Below are positions 17,440 through 24,919 of a stretch of DNA of 64,000 nt, in pieces (position 1 is the stretch's first letter; the number at the start of each line of letters is the position of its first letter). The position numbers were made by a program, and so were the translations under genes. Origin of the DNA: Chloroflexota bacterium (GTDB taxonomy: Bacteria > Chloroflexota > Dormibacteria > Dormibacterales > Dormibacteraceae); the NCBI GenBank assembly GCA_005883575.1, contig VBFH01000029.1, positions 1-64,000 on the forward strand, in the 5' to 3' direction. A model generated the notes under the pieces. That model was given only the letters and a program-made list of their open reading frames with translations, was not told the origin of the DNA and searched no databases.

Positions 17440-18633
17440 ATGCGGGTGCGGGTGGGGATCGCTCTGCTCTTGATCGTTGCCGGCCTGGCGGCCTTCAACT
17501 ATCTACGACCCATCCCCGCGGTCGCGGCCAGACCTCTCCTGCCCAACTCTGACGTGGTCGCGGGTACGGCGCCGGCTCTGCCGTGGCCGGCCCGCGGCGC
17601 CGCGGCCGTGGGTGTCTCGGGCCTCGGCTTCATCGCCAGCTCCGGCAACGAACAGGCGATTCCCACCGCGAGCGTGACCAAGGTGATGACCGCGTTGGTC
17701 GTGCTCACGGACAAGCCGCTGAAGAAGGGCGAGACCGGACCGACGATCACGATGACGGATGCCGACGTGCAGGCCTACCAGACGGACCTGAAGAGCGAGC
17801 AGTCGGTGGTCAAGGTCGAGACAGGCGAGCAGCTGACCGAGTTCCAGGTCCTGCAGGGCATGTTGATTCCGTCGGCCAACAACCTGGCCGACACCCTCGC
17901 GCGCTGGGACGCGGGCTCGATCGATGCCTTCGTCTCGCGCATGAATGCCCGTGCGGCGGCGATGCATCTGAGGCACACGAAGTTCGCGGACACCAGCGGC
18001 GCGTCGGCCGCCAGCGTCAGCACACCGTCCGACCTCCTGGCCTTGGGCATGGTGGCGATGCAGGATCCGGTCTTCGCGCAGGTCGTCGGCCAGGCACAGG
18101 CGGACCTGCCCGTGGCCGGAACCGTCTTCAACGTGAACGGCGTCCTCGGGCAGAACGGCATCGTCGGCATCAAGACCGGTTCCGGGCTCAACACGGGCGC
18201 GAACTTTCTCTTCGCGGCGAGCGTCACAGTCGACAATCGCGAGATCTTCATCTACGGGTGTGTGATGGGCCAGCCGTCGCTGGCGATTGCATTCGCCGGC
18301 GCGAAGGCGCTGATCGGCGCCATGTCGCCGGCGCTGCACGTGCGGCGCGTCATCGCTCGCAACCAGTCGGTGGCCAACTACTCCTTGCCATGGGGCGCGG
18401 CGACAGACCTTGTGTCGGCCGTGGACGTCGATCTGGCCGTGTGGCCGGGCATGGTCCTGCGCCAGCATCTGAACGCAAGCCCACTCGTCGTCGACAAGCC
18501 GTTGCCCTCGAGCACGAAAGAGGGCACTGAGCACCTGGTGCTCGGCGACTATAAGCTGGACGTCCCCCTCGTCACGGCCGACCCGCTCTACCCCCCAGGC
18601 CGGCTTTGGAGGCTGACCCGCCTGAGCTTCTGA
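17440..18633 (+). CDS. D-alanyl-D-alanine carboxypeptidase (penicillin-binding protein, S11)
   Basis: The 397-residue protein has an N-terminal signal/anchor helix at residues 4-20. All three serine penicillin-binding motifs are present: SxxK in PTASVTKVMTAL, SxN in PSANN, and KTG in GIKTGSG. It trims D-Ala from peptidoglycan pentapeptides outside the membrane. A C-terminal region after residue 300 resembles the S11-associated beta domain. TAACGT sits eight bases before ATG 17440. Confidence 0.88.
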   Translation: MRVRVGIALLLIVAGLAAFNYLRPIPAVAARPLLPNSDVVAGTAPALPWPARGAAAVGVSGLGFIASSGNEQAIPTASVTKVMTALVVLTDKPLKKGETGPTITMTDADVQAYQTDLKSEQSVVKVETGEQLTEFQVLQGMLIPSANNLADTLARWDAGSIDAFVSRMNARAAAMHLRHTKFADTSGASAASVSTPSDLLALGMVAMQDPVFAQVVGQAQADLPVAGTVFNVNGVLGQNGIVGIKTGSGLNTGANFLFAASVTVDNREIFIYGCVMGQPSLAIAFAGAKALIGAMSPALHVRRVIARNQSVANYSLPWGAATDLVSAVDVDLAVWPGMVLRQHLNASPLVVDKPLPSSTKEGTEHLVLGDYKLDVPLVTADPLYPPGRLWRLTRLSF

Positions 18634-18672
18634 GGCGGAATCGGATCTCTTGTCGGGCGGTTGCATCGTGAC

Positions 18673-18951
18673 GTGATCAACCCGAAGCACGACGTGCGGA
18701 TCGAGTTCTGTGTCCCTTGAGACTACCTTGACCGGGCCGTGAGCCTGGCCGGCGACCTCCTCGCCAGGTGGGCCCCGATCATCCGCACCGTCGAGCTGCA
18801 GAGCGCCGCGCACGGGCGCTTCGAGGTGTCGCTCGACGGCGACCTGCTGTTCAGCAAGGCGTCGTCGGGACGTCACGCGAAACCCAGAGAGATAATCGAC
18901 CTCGCCGAAAAGAAATTGGGTCCGGCTCTGCTGTGGCGTAAGAACTCGTGA
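18673..18951 (+). CDS. SelW/Rdx-family protein with CxxU motif encoded by TGA (candidate selenoprotein)
   Basis: A frame opening at GTG 18673 (or GTG 18694) reads VRIEFCVP, then TGA at 18718-18720, then DYLDRAVSLAGDLLARW. It ends LLFSKASSGRHAKP and LGPALLWRKNS at 18951. This is the Rdx (SelW/SelT/SelH) thioredoxin-like fold, whose N-terminal redox motif is CxxC or CxxU. The TGA falls exactly on the second redox position, giving Cys-Val-Pro-Sec. The product is 92 residues, full length for the family. Automatic callers will start it late at GTG 18739 and lose the active site. A hairpin follows the TGA. Its stop is followed closely by a conserved hypothetical gene. Confidence 0.78.
18732..18752 (+). 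promoter_or_regulatory. putative bacterial SECIS element
   Basis: CCGG pairs with CCGG and, past a bulged G, CC pairs with GG, enclosing the loop GTGAGCCT. The hairpin starts 11 bases after the TGA. A G leads the loop, 19 bases from the TGA, as bacterial SelB-binding SECIS elements usually have. The loop contains the spurious GTG start 18739. Confidence 0.45.
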
Positions 18952-18968
18952 CGACACCGGAGGGGAGG

Positions 18969-19388
18969 ATGGGAAAGGCGACGATCAAGGGGTCTGGCAC
19001 CAGGCAGTCACCGTGGGAGCTGACGACGCCGAGCGGCTCGTCGCAATACCTGATGTACAGGGATGAGGCGGCAGATCCGCCCGCGATCGTGTGCATCGTT
19101 GGCAAAACGGAGCTGCGCTACCAGCTCCGGGCCATCGACGATCTGCACGCGATGCTGAAGAAGCACCGCGATTGGATGCCTCTCGGGAGCGCGGACGAGC
19201 AGAAGCCGGCCGCCGAAGGCACGGTCGAAGCGTGGGGCCGCTCGCCGAAGAACCCCGCCGGCGGCTGGTACGGACTCAAGAAGGGACTCCGCGGCCGCTT
19301 CGGGATGTACATGCCGCCGCTGCTCGAGGCCCTCGGGCTCGCCGAGGTCGAGCACAACCCCAAGAACAACCGGATGCGAGCGATCTGA
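18969..19388 (+). CDS. conserved hypothetical protein (DUF6855-like)
   Basis: The 139-residue soluble protein contains SPWELTTPSGSSQYLMYRD, VGKTELRYQLRAIDDLHAML, and GGWYGLKKGLRGRFGMYMPP. I recall similar proteins only as conserved hypotheticals in Actinobacteria. A GTG at 18948 overlaps the SelW stop, but ATG 18969 has GGAGG five bases upstream and is preferred. It is probably co-transcribed with the SelW-like gene. Confidence 0.65.
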   Translation: MGKATIKGSGTRQSPWELTTPSGSSQYLMYRDEAADPPAIVCIVGKTELRYQLRAIDDLHAMLKKHRDWMPLGSADEQKPAAEGTVEAWGRSPKNPAGGWYGLKKGLRGRFGMYMPPLLEALGLAEVEHNPKNNRMRAI

Positions 19389-19487
19389 CGACCGACTTGT
19401 AACGAAACGGCGCGCCCCGACACCAAAGAGTGATGTCGAGTTGCGCAGCCGTTGCCCGCTAGCCTGCGTCCTTATCCTGGATCCGCG

Positions 19488-20096
19488 GTGGGCGAGGGCT
19501 CAGAGCTGGATGCGCTCCGCCGCGGCGACGAGGCGGCCTTTGTGGACCTCATCCAGCGACTTCACGGCCCGATGTTGAGGCTCGCGATGGCCTACGTCGC
19601 GGACCACCACGTAGCGGAGGACGTGGTCCAGGAGGCCTGGTTGACTGCGATCCGCTCGCTTGACCGCTTCGAAGGCCGCTCGTCATTCAAGACCTGGATC
19701 TCAGGCATTGTCATCAACCACGCGCGCTCGCGACGGCGGAAAGAGTCGCGGTTCTTGACGTTCACGTCGCTCCTGCGCGGGGACGAGGCTGACCGCCGCG
19801 GTCCGACGGTCGATCCGTCTCGCTTCGGGCGCGACGGGGCCTGGCGTGAGCTGCCGACCACGTGGCAGAACATTCCGGAGGACAGGCTGATCGGCGCCGA
19901 GACGCTGGACAGGATTCGGTCGGCCATCCAGGACCTGCCTCCCAAGCATCGAGAGGTGATCGTCCTGCGCGACGTCGCCCAGCTCGACGCTGCGGCCGTC
20001 GGCGACCTGTTGGGAATCTCGGCGGAGAATCAGCGCGTGCGGCTGCACCGCGCTCGCGCGGCGGTGCGCAAATCGCTCGAGGAGTACCTCGCATGA
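19488..20096 (+). CDS. ECF-type RNA polymerase sigma factor
   Basis: The protein has about 202 residues. Region 2 lies in AAFVDLIQRLHGPMLRLAMAYV and DHHVAEDVVQEAWLTAIRSL. Region 4 lies in DLPPKHREVIVLRDVAQLD and ISAENQRVRLHRARAAVRK. The linker is longer than usual and includes a charged stretch. GTG 19488 follows TATCCT (19473-19478) by nine bases. Its stop overlaps the anti-sigma gene start as ATGA, so the pair is translationally coupled. Confidence 0.88.
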   Translation: MGEGSELDALRRGDEAAFVDLIQRLHGPMLRLAMAYVADHHVAEDVVQEAWLTAIRSLDRFEGRSSFKTWISGIVINHARSRRRKESRFLTFTSLLRGDEADRRGPTVDPSRFGRDGAWRELPTTWQNIPEDRLIGAETLDRIRSAIQDLPPKHREVIVLRDVAQLDAAAVGDLLGISAENQRVRLHRARAAVRKSLEEYLA

Positions 20097-20329
20097 GGTG
20101 CCGCGACGTCGTCGAGCTGATGACCGACTACCTCGAAGGCGCGCTGTCGGCGCGCGACCGGGAGCGCTTCGAGGAGCACATCGCCGGATGCGACGGCTGC
20201 CGCGCGTACCTCGAGCAGCTTCGCCTCACCCTGAAGGCGGTGAGCAGGCTGGCGGATGAGGCCATACCCGAGCCAGTGCAGGCGCAGCTGACCGAGGCGT
20301 TTCGCACCTGGACCTCAACCGCTCGCTGA
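20093..20329 (+). CDS. zinc-finger (zf-HC2) anti-sigma factor
   Basis: The 78-residue protein begins MRCRDVVELMTDYLEGALS and has the HxxxCxxC pattern HIAGCDGCRAYLEQ typical of zinc-binding anti-sigma domains. No membrane helix follows, so it is a soluble, ZAS-like regulator that would bind the upstream sigma factor. Redox or metal state may control release, as in related RsrA-type proteins. That part is family knowledge only. Confidence 0.8.
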   Translation: MRCRDVVELMTDYLEGALSARDRERFEEHIAGCDGCRAYLEQLRLTLKAVSRLADEAIPEPVQAQLTEAFRTWTSTAR

Positions 20330-20349
20330 TCGGCCCGTAACGCCCGGCG

Positions 20350-20398
20350 CAGCTCGCGGCACTGAACTGGGGGCGGCCGCGTGGGTGGCCGCGAGCTG
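20350..20398 (+). repeat. 11-bp inverted repeat before the beta-propeller gene
   Basis: CAGCTCGCGGC at 20350-20360 is the exact inverse of GCCGCGAGCTG at 20388-20398, separated by 27 bases. There is no T-run after it. It could be an mRNA stem that reduces read-through from the sigma operon, or an operator. Confidence 0.4.
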
Positions 20399-20425
20399 AG
20401 GGAGTGATCCCAGGAGGAAAGTTCT

Positions 20426-21595
20426 TTGCGATTTGTGTTTCGGGCCTTAAGCGCGTCCGGCCTGGCCGTGCTCATGGTGGCGGCCGGGTTCAGCGTCTCT
20501 GCCGCCTCGGATGTCACCGGGCACGTCTATGTCAACGACAACACCGCCGTCCAGAACACCATCGCCGGCTTCGACCGTCACAGCGACGGCTCGCTCACGC
20601 CGATGGCGGGTTCGCCTTTCGCGGCAGGCGGCCAGGGGACGGGGACCTTGGTCGGCTCCCAAGGTTCGCTGCAGGTGAGCAGTGACGGAAGATACCTGCT
20701 CGCCGCGGACGCGGGCAGCAACCAGATCTCGGTGCTTCGCATTCGCCCCGACGGATCGCTTGTGCCGGCTCAGGGCAGCCCCGTCAGCTCAGGAGGCATC
20801 GAGCCGATCAGCGTCGCCGTTCACGACGAGCTCGTCTTCGTCGCCAACGAGGGCAGCGCTGCCAGTGGCACGGGCAGCAACTACACGGGCTTCAGCCTGA
20901 ACGCCGGCGGGCACCTGGCACCGCTGGCGGGCTCGAACGTCCCGCTTCCGATCACGGCGAGCCCCGGCGACATCTTCTTCAACTCGACTGGCACGAAGCT
21001 GATCGGCGTCGAGGTCGGCACCACCGACCCAAGCACGTTCCGAATCGACAGTTTTACGGTGGCCAAGAATGGGACCCTGACCGCGGCGCCGGGCTCGCCC
21101 TTCGCGGCTGAGGCCGCGGGACCGTTCGGGAGCGAGTTCTCTCCCACCAACCCGTCGCACCTGTACGTCTCCAACGCTCACGCCGGCCCGGGCAACGGAT
21201 CGGTTTCGGTCTTCGACGTCGCCGGCAACGGAGCGCTGACTTCGATCGGGGCATCGCCTTACGCGGACACGCAGACCGCTCCGTGCTGGGTCGAGATCTC
21301 GCACGACGGCGCCTACCTGTTCGCGGTTAACACCGCCAGCACGACGATCTCCAGCTACCGGATCCAGGCGGACGGTTCGCTGACCTACCTCAGCTCGACT
21401 CCGTTCAAGAGCGGCGCAGGCATCCGCCCCTTCGACGCGCGCCTCGACCCGTCCGGCGCGACCCTTTACGTTGTCGACGCCGCGGTGGACGCGGTTAGCG
21501 GCTTCGCCGTCGATGGGGGTTCCCTGACCGAGCTGCCGGGATCGCCCTTCTTGCTTCCCGTGGGAGCCAAACCGTTTGGCATCGTCGCGATCTAG
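20426..21595 (+). CDS. secreted lactonase-type beta-propeller protein
   Basis: The 389-residue protein has a signal peptide (residues 1-27, ending VSAAS). Repeated blades follow, each with a pattern such as FDRHSDGSLTPMAGSPF and LRIRPDGSLVPAQGSP; about seven occur, as in 6-phosphogluconolactonase-like propellers (YncE/lactonase folds). An exported location and lack of a clear catalytic set make a structural or binding role more likely than cytosolic lactonase activity. TTG 20426 has AGGAGG eight bases upstream. It lies downstream of an ECF sigma/anti-sigma pair and may be its target. Confidence 0.75.
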   Translation: MRFVFRALSASGLAVLMVAAGFSVSAASDVTGHVYVNDNTAVQNTIAGFDRHSDGSLTPMAGSPFAAGGQGTGTLVGSQGSLQVSSDGRYLLAADAGSNQISVLRIRPDGSLVPAQGSPVSSGGIEPISVAVHDELVFVANEGSAASGTGSNYTGFSLNAGGHLAPLAGSNVPLPITASPGDIFFNSTGTKLIGVEVGTTDPSTFRIDSFTVAKNGTLTAAPGSPFAAEAAGPFGSEFSPTNPSHLYVSNAHAGPGNGSVSVFDVAGNGALTSIGASPYADTQTAPCWVEISHDGAYLFAVNTASTTISSYRIQADGSLTYLSSTPFKSGAGIRPFDARLDPSGATLYVVDAAVDAVSGFAVDGGSLTELPGSPFLLPVGAKPFGIVAI

Positions 21596-21655
21596 TTTTC
21601 ACAGCGTGTGCGGCGGCCACCAGGCCGCCGCATCATGCGCGATACTCATCCGCTG

Positions 21656-22261
21656 ATGGGTTTCGTCTCGCGCGGATTTCGCGGCAAACGGCGCGACACC
21701 GCATCGAGCGCGCGCGTCCCCCCCGGGCAGTACGTGGTCACAGACTTCCCGGTGCTGTCGGCCGGGCCGACGCCGCGAGTGAACCTCGATCAATGGACCT
21801 TTTCCATCGAGGGAGAGATCGACGAGCCGAAGCGATGGACCTGGAAAGAGTTCCGGGCGCTGGCCGCGGAAACCGTGACGAAAGACATCCACTGCGTGAC
21901 CAAGTGGTCCAAGCTCGACACCACCTGGAAAGGTGTCTCCGTGGATACCTTGATGGAAGGGGTCGAGACAGCCGCCGAGTTCACGACCGTCTTCTCCGAC
22001 GCTGGCTACACGACGAACATCCCGCTCGATGACATCACCGGAAACAAGGCCTGGGTCGTATACGAGTTCGACGGCCAGCCGCTGCATCCCGAGCACGGCG
22101 GCCCGGTCCGATTTCTCGTCCCACACCTTTACTTCTGGAAGAGCGCGAAGTGGGTTCGCGGCATCAGGCTGCAGAACGAAGAGCATCCGGGATTCTGGGA
22201 GTCGAACGGATACAACATGTACGGAGATCCTTGGCGAGAGCAGCGTTACTGGGGAGACTAG
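21656..22261 (+). CDS. sulfite-oxidase-like molybdopterin-binding protein
   Basis: The 201-residue protein is an oxidoreductase molybdopterin domain: SIEGEIDEPKRWTWKEFRAL, then the molybdenum-ligand Cys in IHCVTKWSKLD. GGPVRFLVPHLYFWKSAKWV and GFWESNGYNMYGDPW follow. No signal peptide or heme domain is present, so it is a short cytoplasmic YedY/SuOx-type enzyme of unknown substrate. ATG 21656 (MGFVSRGFRG) is preferred to ATG 21635. It is followed by a ferredoxin reductase-like flavoprotein and a DUF6510 protein, which probably supply electrons. Confidence 0.82.
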   Translation: MGFVSRGFRGKRRDTASSARVPPGQYVVTDFPVLSAGPTPRVNLDQWTFSIEGEIDEPKRWTWKEFRALAAETVTKDIHCVTKWSKLDTTWKGVSVDTLMEGVETAAEFTTVFSDAGYTTNIPLDDITGNKAWVVYEFDGQPLHPEHGGPVRFLVPHLYFWKSAKWVRGIRLQNEEHPGFWESNGYNMYGDPWREQRYWGD

Positions 22262-22265
22262 ATCA

Positions 22266-22294
22266 CGAAATCTGAGGCTTCGCCTGTGATTTCG
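22266..22294 (+). promoter_or_regulatory. hairpin over the start codon of the FNR-like gene
   Basis: CGAAATC-TG-AGGC-TTC-GCCT-GT-GATTTCG folds into an 11-bp stem with one internal mismatch pair and a three-base loop. The GTG start 22286 sits in the descending arm. It begins four bases after the upstream stop. It could limit translation or act as a processing or attenuation element. Confidence 0.4.
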
Positions 22295-23035
22295 CGGGGG
22301 CCCCGTTTAATAACCTGGCAGCTCGGCGTCCTCGCCGAGATCGTCCAGGAAACTCCCAGAGTCTCGAGCCTCTACTTCGACGCTCCCGATTGGCCGGGAC
22401 ATCTTGCCGGCCAGCACGTCGACGTCCGGCTGACCGCCGACGACGGCTACCAGGCCGAGCGCAGCTACTCGATCGCGTCGGCGCCAGAAGACCGGCGGCT
22501 CGCGCTTACTGTCGAGCGACTGGATGACGGCGAGGTATCGCCGTACCTCGTGGGGGAGCTTCGGGTGGGGGACAAGCTCGAGCTGCGCGGTCCCATCGGC
22601 GGCTACTTCGTCTGGCGCGGCGAAGAGGAGCGGCCGCTCCTTCTCATCGGTGGTGGCTCGGGTGTCGTGCCACTGATGTCGATGCTCCGTCACCGCTCGC
22701 ACGTCGCGCGCAAGGCGCCGGCCAGGCTTCTCTTTTCGTCGCGGACGCTGGCCGATGTCATCTATCACGCAGAGCTCGAACATCTCTCATCCGCGGACGG
22801 CGGCCTTCGCGTCTTCCACACGCTGACACGCGAGAAACCCGCCGGCTGGACCGGCTACACCAGGCGGATCGACGAGGCGATGGTGAAGGAGGTGGTGTGG
22901 CCCACGCAAGACATGGTGGACGTCTTCGTCTGCGGCCCGACGTCGTTCGTCGAGGCGGCGGCGTCGCTGCTGGTCGCTATGGGCTACGACCCGCGTGCGG
23001 TCAAGACGGAAAGGTTCGGGGCCACAGGAGGATAA
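22286..23035 (+). CDS. ferredoxin-NAD(P) reductase-like flavoprotein
   Basis: The 249-residue FNR-fold protein has an FAD-binding RSYSIASAPED, then LRGPIGGYFVW. The NAD(P)-binding IGGGSGVVPLMSMLR follows, and the C-terminal FVCGPTSFVEAAASLLV. No iron-sulfur domain is attached. It probably oxidises NAD(P)H and passes electrons to the molybdopterin enzyme encoded just upstream. GTG 22286 is the only early start and is buried in a hairpin. Confidence 0.85.
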   Translation: MISRGPRLITWQLGVLAEIVQETPRVSSLYFDAPDWPGHLAGQHVDVRLTADDGYQAERSYSIASAPEDRRLALTVERLDDGEVSPYLVGELRVGDKLELRGPIGGYFVWRGEEERPLLLIGGGSGVVPLMSMLRHRSHVARKAPARLLFSSRTLADVIYHAELEHLSSADGGLRVFHTLTREKPAGWTGYTRRIDEAMVKEVVWPTQDMVDVFVCGPTSFVEAAASLLVAMGYDPRAVKTERFGATGG

Positions 23036-23040
23036 ATCGC

Positions 23041-23304
23041 GTGCAAGAGATGAAACTCGACGGCAACGCCATCGGCGGGCTCCTGCGCGAGATCTTCACT
23101 GTGGAGATGACGGCGGCGCGGGGAACATGCGCCTCGTGCGGTGCGGTCAATGAGCTGGGTCGGGTGCAGGTGTACCTCCATGCCCCTGGGACCGTGGTCC
23201 GCTGCCCCGACTGCGAGCAGGTCCTCATGAAGATCGTCAGAAGCGGCGGACGCTACTGGGTCGACCTGACCGGGACGCGCTGCCTGGAGTTCGGCGAAGG
23301 CTGA
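23041..23304 (+). CDS. DUF6510-type zinc-ribbon protein
   Basis: The 87-residue protein has the conserved MKLDGNAIGGLLREIF start and two CxxC knuckles (GTCASCGAVNEL and VVRCPDCEQVL), so it is probably a zinc ribbon. It follows the flavoprotein by five bases, with AGGAGG nine bases before GTG 23041. The triad of molybdopterin oxidase, FNR and this protein recurs in Actinobacteria as I recall. Its precise role is unknown. Confidence 0.72.
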   Translation: MQEMKLDGNAIGGLLREIFTVEMTAARGTCASCGAVNELGRVQVYLHAPGTVVRCPDCEQVLMKIVRSGGRYWVDLTGTRCLEFGEG

Positions 23305-23340
23305 GTGTGGGCTCGAAGAGGTCTTCCCATCGGACGCCAA

Positions 23341-23355
23341 GCTATTTAAGATAGC
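23341..23355 (+). promoter_or_regulatory. AT-rich palindrome upstream of HD-GYP gene
   Basis: GCTAT-TTAAG-ATAGC is a short palindrome containing TAAGAT, a fair -10 box. It is the only AT-rich stretch in the 130-bp gap before the HD-GYP gene. A promoter with an operator is plausible. Confidence 0.3.
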
Positions 23356-23434
23356 CGGCGACTCCGAGGGAACTTCCGACCGTTGAGCTACTAGACGTTA
23401 GTAAGCAAGCATGCCTTCCTGGGAGGAAGACTCT

Positions 23435-24058
23435 TTGTCTGTACATCCGCCGGTACAGCAGCTGCGAGGTTGGTTCGACGCGGTCGTGGCCCTGGGCCTC
23501 AAGGTCAAAGACCGCGAGTCTCGAGCGCACAACCTCCGCGTCGCACGCCTGTGCGTGCACATCGGCCGCCAGCTTTCGATGAGCGCCTACGAGCTCCGGG
23601 TGCTCGCGCGTGCCGGTTTGATGCACGACATCGGCAAGCTCGGCATCCCGCAAACCGTGCTCGGCAAGCACTCGCCTCTCGACGAGTCCGAGTGGAGCCT
23701 GATGAGAACTCATCCGGAGATGGGCCTCACATTGCTCGACCACGCCGGCCAGTCGAGGCGCGAGGTGCTGGCGGTTCTCTATCACCACGAGAGGCTGGAC
23801 GGAAGCGGCTATCCCTATGGCCTCAAGGCCGAGTCGATCCCAATCGAAGCCCGCATCGTGGCCGTGGCCGACACCTATGACGCGCTGACGTCCGACCGCC
23901 CGTACCGCAAAGCATGCAGCCCGGCCGAGGCTCGCCGCGTGCTCGTCGAGGAGGCCGGATCGCGGCTCGACGCGAAGGCCGTTTCGGCTCTGTTCCTCGC
24001 CCTGGATGACGACGTCGCCCGTTTCGACGTCTCGCCAAGGAGAGCCCTCGCCTTCTAG
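23435..24058 (+). CDS. HD-GYP domain protein (cyclic di-GMP phosphodiesterase-like)
   Basis: The protein has about 207 residues with no receiver domain. It carries the metal-binding HDIGKLGIP, then HHERLDGSGYPYGL (the GYP motif) and VADTYDALTSDRPYRKA. It is expected to hydrolyse cyclic di-GMP. TTG 23435 is preferred because GGAGG lies eight bases upstream; ATG 23411 gives eight more residues. A second HD-GYP protein with a receiver is encoded at 34.6 kb. Confidence 0.85.
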   Translation: MSVHPPVQQLRGWFDAVVALGLKVKDRESRAHNLRVARLCVHIGRQLSMSAYELRVLARAGLMHDIGKLGIPQTVLGKHSPLDESEWSLMRTHPEMGLTLLDHAGQSRREVLAVLYHHERLDGSGYPYGLKAESIPIEARIVAVADTYDALTSDRPYRKACSPAEARRVLVEEAGSRLDAKAVSALFLALDDDVARFDVSPRRALAF

Positions 24059-24073
24059 CTCCGCCGCCCTCCG

Positions 24074-24079
24074 TACGAT
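24074..24079 (+). promoter_or_regulatory. -10 box TACGAT, leaderless LLM gene promoter
   Basis: TACGAT is followed by six bases and then GTG 24086. The same spacing occurs at gnd, the rhodanese gene, the XRE-TPR gene and the histidine kinase. Confidence 0.5.
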
Positions 24080-24085
24080 GAGTAG

Positions 24086-24919
24086 GTGAAGTTCGGCGTC
24101 GCGATCTTCCCGACCGAGTACGCGATCTCGATGGCCGAGCTAGCGCCCGCCGCGGAACAGCTGGGGTTCGAGTCGCTGTGGGTCGCCGAGCACTCCCACA
24201 TCCCCACCAGCCGCAAGACTCCATGGCCCGCCGGAGGCGAGCTTCCCAAGCATTACTGGCACACGATGGATCCTTTCGTCGCTCTGACGGCGGCGGCGTT
24301 GGCGAGCAAGACGATCCGCGTCGCGACCGGCATCTGCTTGCTCATCCAGCGCGACCCGATCCATACCGCCAAGGAGGTGGCCAGCGTCGACAACATCTCG
24401 GGCGGCCGGTTCATCTTCGGCATCGGCGGCGGTTGGAACCGCGAGGAGGTGGCCGATCACGGCACGGAGTTCAGCACGCGGTGGAAGCTGCTGCGGGAGA
24501 GGGTCGAGGCGATCAAGACGATCTGGACCAATGACGTGGCGGAGTACCACGGCGACATGGTCGACTTCGGCCCGATGTGGGCGTACCCGAAACCGGTGCA
24601 GAAACCGCATCCGCCGATCATCCTCGGCGGCAGCGGGCCGAAGATCCTGCAGCGCGTCGTCCGCTACGCCGACGGATGGATGCCCAACCGTGGCGATGTC
24701 GTCGAGCGGATCCCGGAGCTGCAGCGCTTGGCCAAGGACGCCGGCCGCGAGCCGATCCCGGTGACCTACTACCCGAAGGCGAGCGCCGACGAGATCGAGC
24801 GCCTCGCCAAGGTCGGGCTCGACCGGTTGATCTGGTACGTCCCGCCCGACGGCCGTGACTTGGCGCTGAAAAAGCTGGCCGAGCTGGGCAACCTGATCCG
24901 TCCTTATCTAAAGGATTAG
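24086..24919 (+). CDS. LLM-class F420-dependent oxidoreductase (TIGR03619-like)
   Basis: The 277-residue TIM-barrel protein has MKFGVAIFPTEYAIS, ESLWVAEHSHIP, and FIFGIGGGWNREEVADHG, then HPPIILGGSGPKILQRVVRYADG. It is typical of the luciferase-like family that uses coenzyme F420 (or FMN). The substrate is not readable. It is a single gene with a leaderless-type promoter, and overlaps the convergent agmatinase gene by four bases. Confidence 0.83.
   Translation: MKFGVAIFPTEYAISMAELAPAAEQLGFESLWVAEHSHIPTSRKTPWPAGGELPKHYWHTMDPFVALTAAALASKTIRVATGICLLIQRDPIHTAKEVASVDNISGGRFIFGIGGGWNREEVADHGTEFSTRWKLLRERVEAIKTIWTNDVAEYHGDMVDFGPMWAYPKPVQKPHPPIILGGSGPKILQRVVRYADGWMPNRGDVVERIPELQRLAKDAGREPIPVTYYPKASADEIERLAKVGLDRLIWYVPPDGRDLALKKLAELGNLIRPYLKD

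Noticed and set aside
18739-18951. Short 70-residue frame starting at GTG 18739
   Set aside because: It omits the CVP-TGA redox motif, and this GTG sits in the loop of the putative SECIS hairpin.
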